The translations under genes and the position numbers were made by a program. Below, in pieces: positions 43,531 through 52,119 of a DNA stretch of 64,000 bases. The notes below the pieces were generated by a model. The model was not told the DNA's origin and did no database searches. It was given only the letters and a program-made list of their open reading frames with translations. The DNA lies in the NCBI GenBank assembly GCA_039816825.1, contig JBCBXA010000001.1, forward strand, positions 1 to 64,000, in the 5' to 3' direction. Source of the stretch: JBCBXA01 sp039816825. GTDB taxonomy: Bacteria > Pseudomonadota > Alphaproteobacteria > Rhizobiales > Rhizobiaceae. The stretch's first letter is position 1. Each line of letters begins with the position of its first letter.

Positions 43531-44700
43531 ATGAAGCTGTTCATTCCCGCAGAAGTCCATCCAGATGAAACGCGTGTTGCCGCCTCTGCCGACGTGATCA
43601 AGAAGCTGGTGGCAAAGGGTATTGATGTCACCGTGCAGAAGGGTGCGGGGGCAAAGTCCCGGGTGCCCGATGCTGCGTTTGAGGATGCTGGGGCGACCAT
43701 CGCCGGTGTCGCCGCTGCGAAAGAGGCTGACATCCTGCTGCGTGTGCGCAGGCCGGAAAAGAAAGAGGCCAAAGCCTACAAAAAGGGCGCTATCGTTCTG
43801 GCGACCATTGATCCGTACGGCGCGGAAGATGACGTCGCAGCGATGGCGGACGCTGGAATTTCCGCCTTCGCCATGGAGTTCATGCCGCGTATAACCCGCG
43901 CGCAGGTGATGGATGTGCTGTCGAGCCAGGCCAACCTGGCTGGCTATCAGGCCGTTGTGGAAGGCGCGGCGGTTTATGACCGCGCTCTACCCATGATGAT
44001 GACAGCCGCAGGCACCGTGCCCGCCGCCCGTGTGTTCGTAATGGGTGCTGGCGTTGCCGGTCTCCAAGCCATCGCCACCGCCCGCCGCTTGGGTGCCGTG
44101 GTGACAGCTACCGACGTACGTGCCGCAGCCGGTGAGCAGGTGCAGTCCCTCGGCGCCAAGTTCATCATGCACGAGGCATTGAAAGATGCGTCGGGCGAGG
44201 GCGGCTATGCCCGCGAACTGACCGATGAAGAAAAGAAAGCGCAGGCAGACCTCGTAGCAGGTCACATCGCCAAGCAGGACATGGTCATTACAACAGCCCT
44301 TATTCCGGGCCGACCCGCACCAAAGCTTGTCAGCGCAGATATGGTGGCTGCCATGTCTCCGGGCGCTGTGATCGTCGACCTCGCAGTTGAGCGCGGCGGA
44401 AATGTAGAGGGTTCCAAGTCGGGCGAAGTGGTGACAACGGACAATGGGGTCAGCATCGTTGGCTATCCGAATATGGCCGGACGCATTGGTGCTACCGCAT
44501 CCCAGCTCTATGCCAAAAACCTGCTCGCTTTCCTCGAGACGATGATCGAGGCCGGCGACAATGGCCCATTGCTGACTATTGACCGTGAAGATGAACTGAT
44601 TGCCGCAACGCTGCTGACCCATGGCGGCGAGATCGTGCATCCCAACTTCGCGCCCGCAGACAAGCCCGCCGATAAGCCTGAAGACAAGGGAGCTGCCTGA
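43531..44700 (+). CDS. pntAA: NAD(P) transhydrogenase subunit alpha part 1
   Basis: A 389-residue soluble NAD(H)-binding subunit (domain I) of the proton-translocating transhydrogenase. It opens [20 protein letters not shown] and contains the Rossmann motif [20 protein letters not shown] (about 168-187), QSLGAKF, and [17 protein letters not shown]. The last 20 residues are Lys/Asp/Ala-rich. The start of the next gene overlaps its stop (TGATG). The three-subunit split is the Rhodospirillum type. Confidence 0.96.
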   Translation: MKLFIPAEVHPDETRVAASADVIKKLVAKGIDVTVQKGAGAKSRVPDAAFEDAGATIAGVAAAKEADILLRVRRPEKKEAKAYKKGAIVLATIDPYGAEDDVAAMADAGISAFAMEFMPRITRAQVMDVLSSQANLAGYQAVVEGAAVYDRALPMMMTAAGTVPAARVFVMGAGVAGLQAIATARRLGAVVTATDVRAAAGEQVQSLGAKFIMHEALKDASGEGGYARELTDEEKKAQADLVAGHIAKQDMVITTALIPGRPAPKLVSADMVAAMSPGAVIVDLAVERGGNVEGSKSGEVVTTDNGVSIVGYPNMAGRIGATASQLYAKNLLAFLETMIEAGDNGPLLTIDREDELIAATLLTHGGEIVHPNFAPADKPADKPEDKGAA

Positions 44701-45149
44701 TGGCTGACAACACACAATCTGCCTCGCTCGCAGACGGCGCCGCCGCGCTTGCCGAGAAGGCCAGCGAACTGGCTGCTGCCGCAGCTGATTTGAGCCGTGA
44801 GGCCGCCGCGCAACCGGCGGTAGCCGAGGGCATTGCAGGGGCTGTGTCCGCAGCCACCGGGGTGGATCCCTTCATCTTCCGCTTTGCGATTTTCGTTATG
44901 GCGATCTTTGTTGGTTACTACGTGGTCTGGTCGGTCACGCCGGCATTGCACACGCCGCTGATGAGTGTGACCAACGCCATCTCTTCAGTGATCATTGTTG
45001 GCGCTCTTCTGGCCGTCGGCATCTCCAGCGCGTCCGGTGCCGCAACAACCTTTGGTTTCATCGGGCTGATCCTGGCGTCGGTGAACATCTTTGGCGGGTT
45101 CCTCGTCACCCAGCGCATGCTGGCGATGTACAAGAAAAAAGAACGATAG
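44700..45149 (+). CDS. pntAB: NAD(P) transhydrogenase subunit alpha part 2
   Basis: The 149-residue membrane subunit contains the C-terminal membrane part of the alpha chain, with three to four helices from about residue 58 ([68 protein letters not shown]). About 50 Ala-rich residues precede the helices, longer than the classic PntAB N-terminus. It forms the proton channel with PntB. Confidence 0.95.
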   Translation: MADNTQSASLADGAAALAEKASELAAAAADLSREAAAQPAVAEGIAGAVSAATGVDPFIFRFAIFVMAIFVGYYVVWSVTPALHTPLMSVTNAISSVIIVGALLAVGISSASGAATTFGFIGLILASVNIFGGFLVTQRMLAMYKKKER

Positions 45150-45167
45150 GGCCGGGGGACAGCTTTC

Positions 45168-46577
45168 ATGGAAAACATCACCGCCCTTCTGTACCTCCTG
45201 TCGGGGGTCTTGTTCATCATGGCGCTGCGGGGGCTTTCGCACCCTGAAACGGCGCGCATGGGCAACACCTATGGCATCGTCGGTATGGCGATTGCCGTGG
45301 TCACCACGCTTTTCCTCGCCGCGCCCGGGTTCGGCGGGTGGGTGCTCATTCTGCTCGGCGTCGCCATCGGTGGCGGTGCGGGTGCCGTGATTGCCCGGCG
45401 CATCGCCATGACGCAAATGCCCGAGCTTGTGGCCGGCTTCCACAGCCTCGTGGGCATGGCCGCCGTCATGGTCGCCGCAGCTGCGCTCTACGCGCCCACA
45501 TCCTTCGGCATTGTCGACATGACGCCGGACGGCCCTCAGATTCAAGCTGCAGCGCTTATTGAGATGGCACTTGGTGCCGGTATCGGTGCCATGACCTTCA
45601 CGGGTTCTGTCATCGCCTTTGCCAAACTGTCGGGTCGCATGTCGGGCAAGCCGATCATGCTGCCGTCGCGCCATCTCATCAATGGCGGATTGCTGCTCGC
45701 CATCATTGTGTTGATTGGCGTCTTTGCGGGTAATGAAAGCACGACGCTGTTCTGGCTGATCACCATTCTGGCTTTGTTGCTGGGCGTCCTGATCATCATC
45801 CCCATCGGTGGCGCTGACATGCCGGTGGTGGTGTCCATGCTCAACTCCTATTCGGGTTGGGCAGCGGCTGGCATTGGTTTCACGCTGGGCAATCTGGCGT
45901 TGATCATCACAGGAGCATTGGTTGGCTCTTCGGGCGCCATCCTCAGCTACATCATGTGTAAGGCGATGAACCGATCGTTCATCTCGGTCATTCTTGGTGG
46001 CTTTGGTGCCGACGATACGGCGACAAGTGGCGGCGGCGAGGAAGAGGCCCGTCCGGTGAAAACCGGCTCCGCTGATGACGCAGCCTACCTGATGAAGAAC
46101 GCTGGCAAGGTCATCATCGTGCCTGGTTACGGCATGGCCGTGGCCCAGGCCCAGCACGCCCTGCGCGAGATGTGCGACAAGCTCAAGGAAGAGGGTGTGG
46201 AGATCAAATACGCGATCCACCCTGTCGCTGGTCGTATGCCTGGCCACATGAACGTGCTGCTGGCGGAGGCTAACGTGCCTTATGATGAAGTGTTTGAACT
46301 CGAAGACATAAACTCAGAGTTCAGCCAGGCTGACGTGGCCTTCGTTATTGGTGCAAACGACGTCACAAACCCCGCTGCCAAGACTGACAAAACTTCCGCC
46401 ATCTACGGCATGCCGGTTTTGGATGTTGAGAATGCGGGCACTGTTCTGTTCATCAAGCGCGGCATGGCGTCCGGCTATGCCGGTGTTCAGAACGAGCTCT
46501 TCTTCCGCGACAACACGATGATGTTGTTCTCGGACGCCAAGAAGATGGTGGACGACATCGTCAAGGCTCTCGACTAG
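45168..46577 (+). CDS. pntB: NAD(P) transhydrogenase subunit beta
   Basis: The 469-residue subunit has about nine membrane helices (residues 1-265) and the NADP(H)-binding domain III (about 290-465). The domain III signature VIIVPGYGMAVAQAQHALRE (about 316-335) and HPVAGRMPGHMNVLLAEANV are intact, as is DVAFVIGANDVTNPAA. The enzyme uses the proton gradient to reduce NADP+ with NADH. It is followed without spacer by an unknown gene. Confidence 0.97.
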   Translation: MENITALLYLLSGVLFIMALRGLSHPETARMGNTYGIVGMAIAVVTTLFLAAPGFGGWVLILLGVAIGGGAGAVIARRIAMTQMPELVAGFHSLVGMAAVMVAAAALYAPTSFGIVDMTPDGPQIQAAALIEMALGAGIGAMTFTGSVIAFAKLSGRMSGKPIMLPSRHLINGGLLLAIIVLIGVFAGNESTTLFWLITILALLLGVLIIIPIGGADMPVVVSMLNSYSGWAAAGIGFTLGNLALIITGALVGSSGAILSYIMCKAMNRSFISVILGGFGADDTATSGGGEEEARPVKTGSADDAAYLMKNAGKVIIVPGYGMAVAQAQHALREMCDKLKEEGVEIKYAIHPVAGRMPGHMNVLLAEANVPYDEVFELEDINSEFSQADVAFVIGANDVTNPAAKTDKTSAIYGMPVLDVENAGTVLFIKRGMASGYAGVQNELFFRDNTMMLFSDAKKMVDDIVKALD

Positions 46578-46955
46578 ATGATGCCTCACCGGGAGGGCGA
46601 ACTTCCGCTCGACTTCCCGGCTGATGCACCCATCGTTCCCAGTCCTGCCGAGCAAAGGCGCGCCTTGCTGGAGGCGCGTTGGATTGAACTCACAAACCGT
46701 GATCTGCCCGGCGCAGCGGACGCCCGGCGCTGGCCCATTCGCCTGAACCATTGTTTTCAGCGGGTGTTGCTGGACCACGCCTGCGGTGATGTCTGGTATC
46801 GTCACATCGAAGGACGACCTGCCTACAGACACGCGCCGGAACCCATTCTTGTGCGTGCTCTGCAGGTGGGAGAGGCCTGTCTGAAGGGCGAAATGAGCCT
46901 CGTAGAACTCAACCAGATCAGTCTTGTCATGCGTGGCAAGGTCAGGGCTCGCTAA
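46578..46955 (+). CDS. Conserved hypothetical protein coupled to pntB
   Basis: A 125-residue cytoplasmic protein; its ATG follows the pntB TAG directly, and a second ATG is next codon. The central block RWPIRLNHCFQRVLLDHACG then DVWYRHIEGRPAYRHAPEPI looks like a conserved domain; no signal, membrane helix or recognised catalytic motif is seen. Its tight link to the transhydrogenase suggests co-expression. I do not recognise the family. Confidence 0.8.
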   Translation: MMPHREGELPLDFPADAPIVPSPAEQRRALLEARWIELTNRDLPGAADARRWPIRLNHCFQRVLLDHACGDVWYRHIEGRPAYRHAPEPILVRALQVGEACLKGEMSLVELNQISLVMRGKVRAR

Positions 46956-47090
46956 GCCGAACGGCGACTTCCCAAACGCCCTCGCTCAGATGAACGCCAC
47001 CTGAATACGGGGTTCGGATCGGGTTCAGAGCGCGGCCTCTATGTTGCTTTCAACGGATCACGCGGCCGATCCGAAACGAAAGGAACTGAG

Positions 47091-47465
47091 ATGAGCAAAT
47101 CTTCCCTGACATTCAAATCGGCCCTTATTGGTGCAGGCCTTGCGCTTGCCGCAACCCTGGGCACCACAGGTACGGCCAGCGCCGACCATCTGCGCTTTGG
47201 CTTCTCCATCGGGGAACGCGGTGGCCCTCACTTCTCGGCGCAGTTCGGCAACCATGTTGCTCCCCGACACCGCCATTACCGTGATGGCCGCCGGGCTTGC
47301 ACTCCCAAACGGGCAGTTCGCAAAGCGCGCCACATGGGTATCCGCAAGGTGAAGCTGCGTCGGTACGGCCCCCGCGGAGCCGTCGTCACCGGTCGGTACT
47401 ATGGCGACCGCGTTCGGGTGAAGTTCAACCGCAACTGCCGTGTTCAAAGGATTGCCTACCGCTAA
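47091..47465 (+). CDS. Small basic secreted protein
   Basis: A 124-residue protein with a signal peptide (about residues 1-32, ending TASA-DH), then a Gly/His/Arg-rich segment and a C-terminal domain bounded by two Cys: ACTPKRAVRKARHMGIRKVK ... RVKFNRNCRVQRIAYR. The CxPxRAvrKA...MGI...V pattern is common in small exported alphaproteobacterial proteins of unknown role. Expressed from its own unit, ending at a strong terminator. Confidence 0.8.
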   Translation: MSKSSLTFKSALIGAGLALAATLGTTGTASADHLRFGFSIGERGGPHFSAQFGNHVAPRHRHYRDGRRACTPKRAVRKARHMGIRKVKLRRYGPRGAVVTGRYYGDRVRVKFNRNCRVQRIAYR

Positions 47466-47486
47466 CGCCGCAAACGGTGGGCATAG

Positions 47487-47520
47487 AAAAACCCCGGTGG
47501 TCCTCACCGCCGGGGTTTTT
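47487..47520. terminator. Bidirectional intrinsic terminator
   Basis: AAAAACCCCGGTGG-TCCT-CACCGCCGGGGTTTTT-like inverted repeat with one mismatch, with A-run and T-run at the two ends. It serves the plus-strand secreted gene and the convergent TPR lipoprotein. Confidence 0.85.
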
Positions 47521-47544
47521 CGCGTATTTGGAGAGATGGCGGTA

Positions 47545-48429
47545 CTAGCTGCCGCGCGTCCGTTGCGCGCCCTGCTGGGCTATGGTCAGGCTCGGGTCGA
47601 GCGACAGCGCGCGTTTGTAGCTCTGAGCGGCGCGGGATGGGTTGTTGCGCTGTTCGAACACCAGGCCCTGTCCAGCCCAGGCTTCCGCATTTCTGTTGTT
47701 GAGGCGAAGCGCTGCATTGAAATCGTCAAACGCATTCGTCTGGTCGTTCAGCGCGAGGTAGGAGAAACCGCGCCTGGCCAGAGGTTGCGCTGCGAATCTC
47801 TCGAGTTTGATGGCGGCTGAGAAATCCTCAATGGCCTGTACATGCTGGCCCTGCGCCTGTCTCAACACGCCGCGATTGGTGTAGGCACCGGCATTGTCGG
47901 TCCCCAAATTGATCGCGCGGTCATAGTCCCTCAAGGCGTCATTGTTCTGACCGTTGGCGCGGTACAGGTTGCCGCGCCCGACATACGCATTGTCGTAATT
48001 GGGGTCGATGCGCAGAGCCGCGTTATAGTCGGCCAGGGCCTGTGCGTTTTGGCCCAGTTCCTGTTGGGCTACGCCGCGGTTGTAATAGGCCTGATGATAT
48101 CTCGGGTTCAGTTCGATGGCCTTGGTGAAGTCGGCGACAGCTTCGCGGAACCGGCCCGCTTTGCCGTAGGCCACACCGCGCGTGTAGTAGGCACCTGGAT
48201 TGCGCGGGTCGCGGGCGATCACTTGTGTCAGAGATGACAGGTTCTGCTCGGAGCCCTGGGCCTTGTCGACCACCAGCGTCGATTGCACGTCTTCCGTGAC
48301 ACAACCGGCGAGCGCCAAAGCAAGTGAGAGAGCCACTGTCTTACCGCTCGTACGGCACCAGACGAAGCGCTGGCCCGCAATACGCTGCGCGCGGGGCAAA
48401 GGGTCGAGTGCTCTATCAATACGCATCAC
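47545..48429 (-). CDS. TPR-repeat lipoprotein
   Basis: A 294-residue protein with lipobox LAGC (Cys43) after a long N-region; the ATG may be 48429 or 48426. The mature chain is built of about six TPRs between residues 65 and 285 (PGAYYTRGVAYGKAGRFREA, HQAYYNRGVAQQELGQNAQA, AGAYTNRGVLRQAQGQHVQA, AEAWAGQGLVFEQRNNPSRA). It is NlpI-like in layout, though with more repeats, and likely acts as a periplasmic adaptor for cell-wall enzymes. That role is inference. Confidence 0.87.
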   Translation of the reverse strand: MMRIDRALDPLPRAQRIAGQRFVWCRTSGKTVALSLALALAGCVTEDVQSTLVVDKAQGSEQNLSSLTQVIARDPRNPGAYYTRGVAYGKAGRFREAVADFTKAIELNPRYHQAYYNRGVAQQELGQNAQALADYNAALRIDPNYDNAYVGRGNLYRANGQNNDALRDYDRAINLGTDNAGAYTNRGVLRQAQGQHVQAIEDFSAAIKLERFAAQPLARRGFSYLALNDQTNAFDDFNAALRLNNRNAEAWAGQGLVFEQRNNPSRAAQSYKRALSLDPSLTIAQQGAQRTRGS

Positions 48430-48577
48430 AAATTCTGTCTCAGGCTAGGTTCGCTTCATCTCTGTCAGAGCTGTTACAGCGATAATCGACACGAAATGGG
48501 GCAAAAGGCAAAACTTCAGCACAATCGGGCGGATCTCGGTGTCTGGCCGGTGGTCTCAGCAACCAAATGTTGCTGCC

Positions 48578-48613
48578 AAAAAGAAAAAGCGGCGCACCGT
48601 TGGCACACCGCTT
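48578..48613 (-). terminator. Intrinsic terminator of rpsU
   Basis: On the minus strand AAGCGGTGTGCC and GGTGCGCCGCTT form a 12-bp stem including G-U pairs with an AAC loop, followed by TTTTTC and further T. It lies 25 bases after the S21 stop. Confidence 0.8.
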
Positions 48614-48637
48614 CAAGCATTCAGTCTGGCAAGCGGC

Positions 48638-48859
48638 TTAGCGGCCTTTGCCTGGCAGCAGGCCTTCGCGCTGGGCGCGTTTGCGGGCCAGTTTGCGGCT
48701 GCGGCGGACGGCTTCTGCCTTCTCGCGAGCGCGCTTTTCGGATGGCTTTTCGTAATGACCGCGCATTTTCATTTCACGGAAGATGCCTTCGCGCTGCATC
48801 TTCTTCTTGAGAGCGCGGAGGGCCTGATCGACATTGTTATCGCGGACGACGACTTGCAC
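48638..48859 (-). CDS. rpsU: 30S ribosomal protein S21
   Basis: A 73-residue basic protein, started at GTG 48859 so that it begins (M)[20 protein letters not shown], the S21 N-terminus; AAAGGAAGT lies 9 bases upstream. The body [20 protein letters not shown] and a Lys/Arg tail are typical of the long alphaproteobacterial S21. It binds 16S rRNA near the anti-Shine-Dalgarno sequence. Confidence 0.95.
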   Translation of the reverse strand: MQVVVRDNNVDQALRALKKKMQREGIFREMKMRGHYEKPSEKRAREKAEAVRRSRKLARKRAQREGLLPGKGR

Positions 48860-49035
48860 GTGCGGTTCACTTCCTTTTTGCAACATGCCTTCGCGCCGGG
48901 CGGCTGCGTAGGGCGTGCTGGTGGTTGAGTTTAAGCCGATCAAAACCGGCAGGGCGGAGTGATCTCCACCAAGATTGGGCGGCCTTAACAAAAAGGCTTA
49001 TGCTTGTCCAGTCATGTGCGGCCTCGATTAAGGGT

Positions 49036-50136
49036 CTATGCGCGTCCGGTCAGGCGTGTGACGTGACCCATCTTTCTGCCCTCGCGCACGTCACGCTTGC
49101 CATAAAGATGGACCCGGGAATCAGGCTCTTTCAACAGGTCGGGCACTCGGTCGATGTCCTGGCCAATCAAATTGTCCATCTCGCAATCGCTGTGGCGATT
49201 TGGCTCCGGCAGCGGCAGTCCAGCGACCGCGCGCATGTGCATTTCGAACTGATCGACGGTGCAAGCCAGTTCTGTCCAGTGACCGGAATTGTGCACGCGA
49301 GGCGCGATCTCGTTGACGATCAGCGAGCCGTCGCCCAGTTCGAAGAACTCGACACCCATCACCCCCACATAGTCGAGCTTTTCAGCAATCTGTTTGGCGA
49401 GCGTTTGCGCCTTGTGCTGCACCTCAACTGCAGAACTGGCCGGAACGGTACTGGTCCGCAGAATAGAGGCCTGGTGGACGTTTTCAGCGGGATCATAGGT
49501 AACCGTCTGGCCGTCACGGCTCCGGGCGACCATGACGGAGATCTCCCGCACGAAGGGCGCAATGGCTTCCATGATACAGTCGTTGGAAAGGGCGCTTTCC
49601 AGCGCCTCGGCCAACTCAGCGTCACTGGATTGTGGTGTGAGCCGGACTTGCCCGTGACCATCATAGCCCATGCGCCGCGTCTTCACGATCGCGTCGCCGC
49701 CGAAGGCTGCAAGGCTGTCGCCAAACACCCGCCCGTCTGTGATGTCGGCATGATCTACAACTGGAGCGCCGGCTTCCTTTATAAACTGCTTCTCGATCAA
49801 CCGGTCCTGTGCAACGCGCAGCGCTTCGGCGCCTGGGCGGGTTGGGACGTGTTTTGCAAGAAAGCGCAGGGTCTCCTCCGGCACGTTCTCGAATTCGAGC
49901 GTCACAGCATCGCAATTGAAGGCGAATTCTTCCAGCGCGTCTTCGTTGTCATAGGTGTTGGCAAACAGCATGTTGGCCACTTGCGCAGCAGGACATTTGG
50001 GATCGGGCTCCAGCACCGCGATGCGATAGCCCAGTCGCGCTCCCGCCATTGCCAGCATGCGTCCAAGTTGACCGCCACCGAGAATGCCGATGGTGGAACC
50101 GGGACGAAGTGCCCCGCCTGATGGCTTGTCTGACAT
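49036..50136 (-). CDS. purK: 5-(carboxyamino)imidazole ribonucleotide synthase
   Basis: A 366-residue ATP-grasp enzyme. It begins near the ATP-grasp N-lobe TIGILGGGQLGRMLAMAGAR, with VTLEFENVPEETLRFL (about 80-95), VKTRRMGYDGHGQ (about 152) and NEIAPRVHNSGHWT (about 268). It converts AIR, ATP and bicarbonate to N5-CAIR. ATG 50136 is one base after the purE stop; an alternative ATG at 50148 overlaps purE. The gene order YdcH-purE-purK is consistent. Confidence 0.95.
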   Translation of the reverse strand: MSDKPSGGALRPGSTIGILGGGQLGRMLAMAGARLGYRIAVLEPDPKCPAAQVANMLFANTYDNEDALEEFAFNCDAVTLEFENVPEETLRFLAKHVPTRPGAEALRVAQDRLIEKQFIKEAGAPVVDHADITDGRVFGDSLAAFGGDAIVKTRRMGYDGHGQVRLTPQSSDAELAEALESALSNDCIMEAIAPFVREISVMVARSRDGQTVTYDPAENVHQASILRTSTVPASSAVEVQHKAQTLAKQIAEKLDYVGVMGVEFFELGDGSLIVNEIAPRVHNSGHWTELACTVDQFEMHMRAVAGLPLPEPNRHSDCEMDNLIGQDIDRVPDLLKEPDSRVHLYGKRDVREGRKMGHVTRLTGRA

Positions 50137-50137
50137 T

Positions 50138-50635
50138 TTATCCGTCATCCGACGGGTGTTCTGCAACGGCAGCCGCCATGGTGGTACGGCGATCGTCGAG
50201 ACGTCTTGCCAGCTCCAAATCGTTGATGGACAGGACAGAGGCTGCCAGAAGGGCTGCGTTGGTGGCACCTGCCTTGCCGATGGCAAGGGTTCCTACCGGT
50301 ACCCCACCGGGCATCTGAACGATGGACAGAAGGCTGTCTTCACCAGACAGGGCTTTCGATTCTACCGGAACGCCGAAAACAGGAAGTGTTGTCCACGCCG
50401 CCGTCATCCCGGGCAGGTGGGCGGCGCCTCCGGCTCCGGCAATGATGCATGCGAAACCATTGTCTCTGGCTGAGATGGCGAAGTCGCGCATCCGGTCGGG
50501 CGTGCGGTGGGCGGAGACGATCCGAGCTTCGTGCTCGATATCCAATTCCTGGAGTACGTCACACGCATGCTTCATGGTCGGCCAGTCGGACTGACTGCCC
50601 ATGATGACGGCTACTTTCCCGGCTGAGGCCGTCAT
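50138..50635 (-). CDS. purE: N5-CAIR mutase (PurE class I)
   Basis: A 165-residue subunit with the substrate loop [20 protein letters not shown] (about 10-29), SAHRTPDRM (about 43), and [20 protein letters not shown] (about 66-85). It converts N5-CAIR to CAIR in purine synthesis together with PurK. ATGA overlap with the upstream DUF465 gene. Confidence 0.96.
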   Translation of the reverse strand: MTASAGKVAVIMGSQSDWPTMKHACDVLQELDIEHEARIVSAHRTPDRMRDFAISARDNGFACIIAGAGGAAHLPGMTAAWTTLPVFGVPVESKALSGEDSLLSIVQMPGGVPVGTLAIGKAGATNAALLAASVLSINDLELARRLDDRRTTMAAAVAEHPSDDG

Positions 50636-50874
50636 GCGATGATGTCCGGGGTGACGCTGGCCGCCAGTTTCTGGATCTTGTCTTTCAGTTCCAGTTTCTT
50701 GCGCTTCATGCGCTGCACCTGAAGAAAATCGCGCCCCACCGCAATCATGGCGTCAATGGCGCTATCCATGTCGTCATGCTCTTGGCGCAGTGCGGCAAGT
50801 TTCATGCGGTCGGCGGCCTTTTGCTGTTCGTCTTCCACACCCTGCTCCGGCAGTCGTTTTGCTGGCGGTGTCAT
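50632..50874 (-). CDS. DUF465/YdcH family small protein (copy 1)
   Basis: The 80-residue product (ATG 50874, [12 protein letters not shown]) is a small coiled coil: [20 protein letters not shown] then [20 protein letters not shown]. The basic [11 protein letters not shown] ending is the YdcH/DUF465 signature. It heads the purE-purK operon. Function unknown. A divergent DUF465 gene lies 186 bases away. Confidence 0.87.
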   Translation of the reverse strand: MTPPAKRLPEQGVEDEQQKAADRMKLAALRQEHDDMDSAIDAMIAVGRDFLQVQRMKRKKLELKDKIQKLAASVTPDIIA

Positions 50875-51060
50875 AGGCGGATTTGCCGCTTGCCCGCAAC
50901 CGCTGAGCCATTGTGAATTGTGTTGGTCATTTAACAAATGACAACGGTATCGGTTCGACGCGCCGTCGGTTTTGTGTCACTGTTTGGATGTTTCACAACG
51001 TCCGGTCCACAGTGCCGTCCGTTTCGACGTGCCAGGGCCTTCAAACAGGAAGGAGTGAGT

Positions 51061-51231
51061 ATGTCCAAACAAACGCATATCGAGGCCCTTGAGAGCCGTC
51101 ATCAAAGTCTTGAGGATCAGTTGAAAGAGGTGGCGCGGGCCAGCTCTGCCGACACGTTGCGTTTGTCGGAGTTGAAGCGACGAAAGCTGGCTTTGAAGGA
51201 CGAGATAGAGCGACTGCGGTCGCTCCACTAA
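51061..51231 (+). CDS. DUF465/YdcH family small protein (copy 2)
   Basis: A 56-residue coiled coil: HIEALESRHQSLEDQLKEVA and LSELKRRKLALKDEIERL. AAGGAG lies 6 bases before the ATG at 51061. It is divergent from copy 1, with which it shares the KRKKL/KRRKL...LKDKI/LKDEI core. Function unknown; an intrinsic terminator follows. Confidence 0.9.
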   Translation: MSKQTHIEALESRHQSLEDQLKEVARASSADTLRLSELKRRKLALKDEIERLRSLH

Positions 51232-51258
51232 CTCACTCCCCATCCCAAATGTGCAATC

Positions 51259-51290
51259 GGGCGGCTGTTTCAGTCGCCCTTTGTGTTTCT
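51259..51290 (+). terminator. Intrinsic terminator after the DUF465 gene
   Basis: GGGCGGCTG (51259-51267) pairs with CAGTCGCCC (51271-51279), loop TTT, followed by TTTGTGTTTCTT. Confidence 0.75.
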
Positions 51291-51359
51291 TGGCCCTATT
51301 TGTGTTGGGCCGTGCCAATGCGCTGCAGGGTTTCATGATGGTGGCGCTTCTCGCCTCGT

Positions 51360-52094
51360 GTGTTTAGGACGATCCATAGAAGCAATTGCGGGGCGTCCAT
51401 TTTGCCGGAAAAGACCGATCCAACCGCCGTCGAAAAGGCGCAACTCATTCTGACTGTGGATGCGCAGACTATCTTGGCCTCCGACCGCGCCGAGCGGGTA
51501 AGACAGGCTGTCGCCGCGGCACCCGTCGCTGCGGTTATCCTTCCGCGTTTTGATCTCTCGACGCCCGACTATGATGACATGGCGAAGGAGATGGTGCCTG
51601 TCGTTCAGGCGACGGGAGTTGCGGCCCTTCTCGATGGGCTTGATGCCAGCCAGACAATGGGTCGGCTTGATGCCGATGGCCTTCTGATCGAAGCCAAGGG
51701 GCCAAGCTGGGTGGACGACACTCTGGAACTTCTGGACCGCGTTAAAGGCCAACGCTCGATCGGGCTCTACGGTCAGTTCAGCCGCGACAGTGCGCTGACC
51801 GCAGGAGATATTGGCCCGGACATGATCCATCTCGGGCCGCTGGCGCGAGACATCAAACCCGAGCCCCATGCGAAGAACCTGGTGCTGGCGGAATGGTGGG
51901 CGCAGATGATTGAGGTGCCATGCCTCATTGCCGCCGGAAACGCGCTGGAAAGCGTAGTCGAGGCCGCCGCCACCCATGCCGAGTTTGTGGTTCTTTCCCA
52001 AGCTGTCTTTGGGTCAGAGGACCCGGCAGAGACTGTTCTGCGCGCCGTGAAGATGATTGAAGCCGAAGGGCCAGAGCTTGATTTTGCCGAATAG
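51360..52094 (+). CDS. ThiE/TenI-like TIM-barrel protein without thiamine-synthase motifs
   Basis: About 230-244 residues, with a thiamine-phosphate-synthase-like barrel: LILTVDAQTI, VAAVILPRFDLSTPDYDDMA, GVAALLDGLDASQTMGRLDA, IGLYGQFSRDSALTAGDIG, DMIHLGPLARDIKP, CLIAAGNALESV. The HLGQ/phosphate-binding motifs of active ThiE are not recognisable, so it is probably a family paralogue of unknown activity. The start may be GTG 51360 or TTG 51402; neither is proven. The Sel1 gene starts 25 bases after the stop. Confidence 0.78.
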   Translation: MFRTIHRSNCGASILPEKTDPTAVEKAQLILTVDAQTILASDRAERVRQAVAAAPVAAVILPRFDLSTPDYDDMAKEMVPVVQATGVAALLDGLDASQTMGRLDADGLLIEAKGPSWVDDTLELLDRVKGQRSIGLYGQFSRDSALTAGDIGPDMIHLGPLARDIKPEPHAKNLVLAEWWAQMIEVPCLIAAGNALESVVEAAATHAEFVVLSQAVFGSEDPAETVLRAVKMIEAEGPELDFAE

Positions 52095-52119
52095 AATTCA
52101 GTCACGACGCTTCTCGGAC

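Noticed and set aside
44985..46247. A 420-codon frame antisense to pntB
   Set aside because: Composition rich in His/Arg/Asp/Gln, a typical shadow of membrane-helix codons.
48925..50121. A 398-codon frame antisense to purK
   Set aside because: PurK is complete and conserved on the minus strand; the frame shows no domain.
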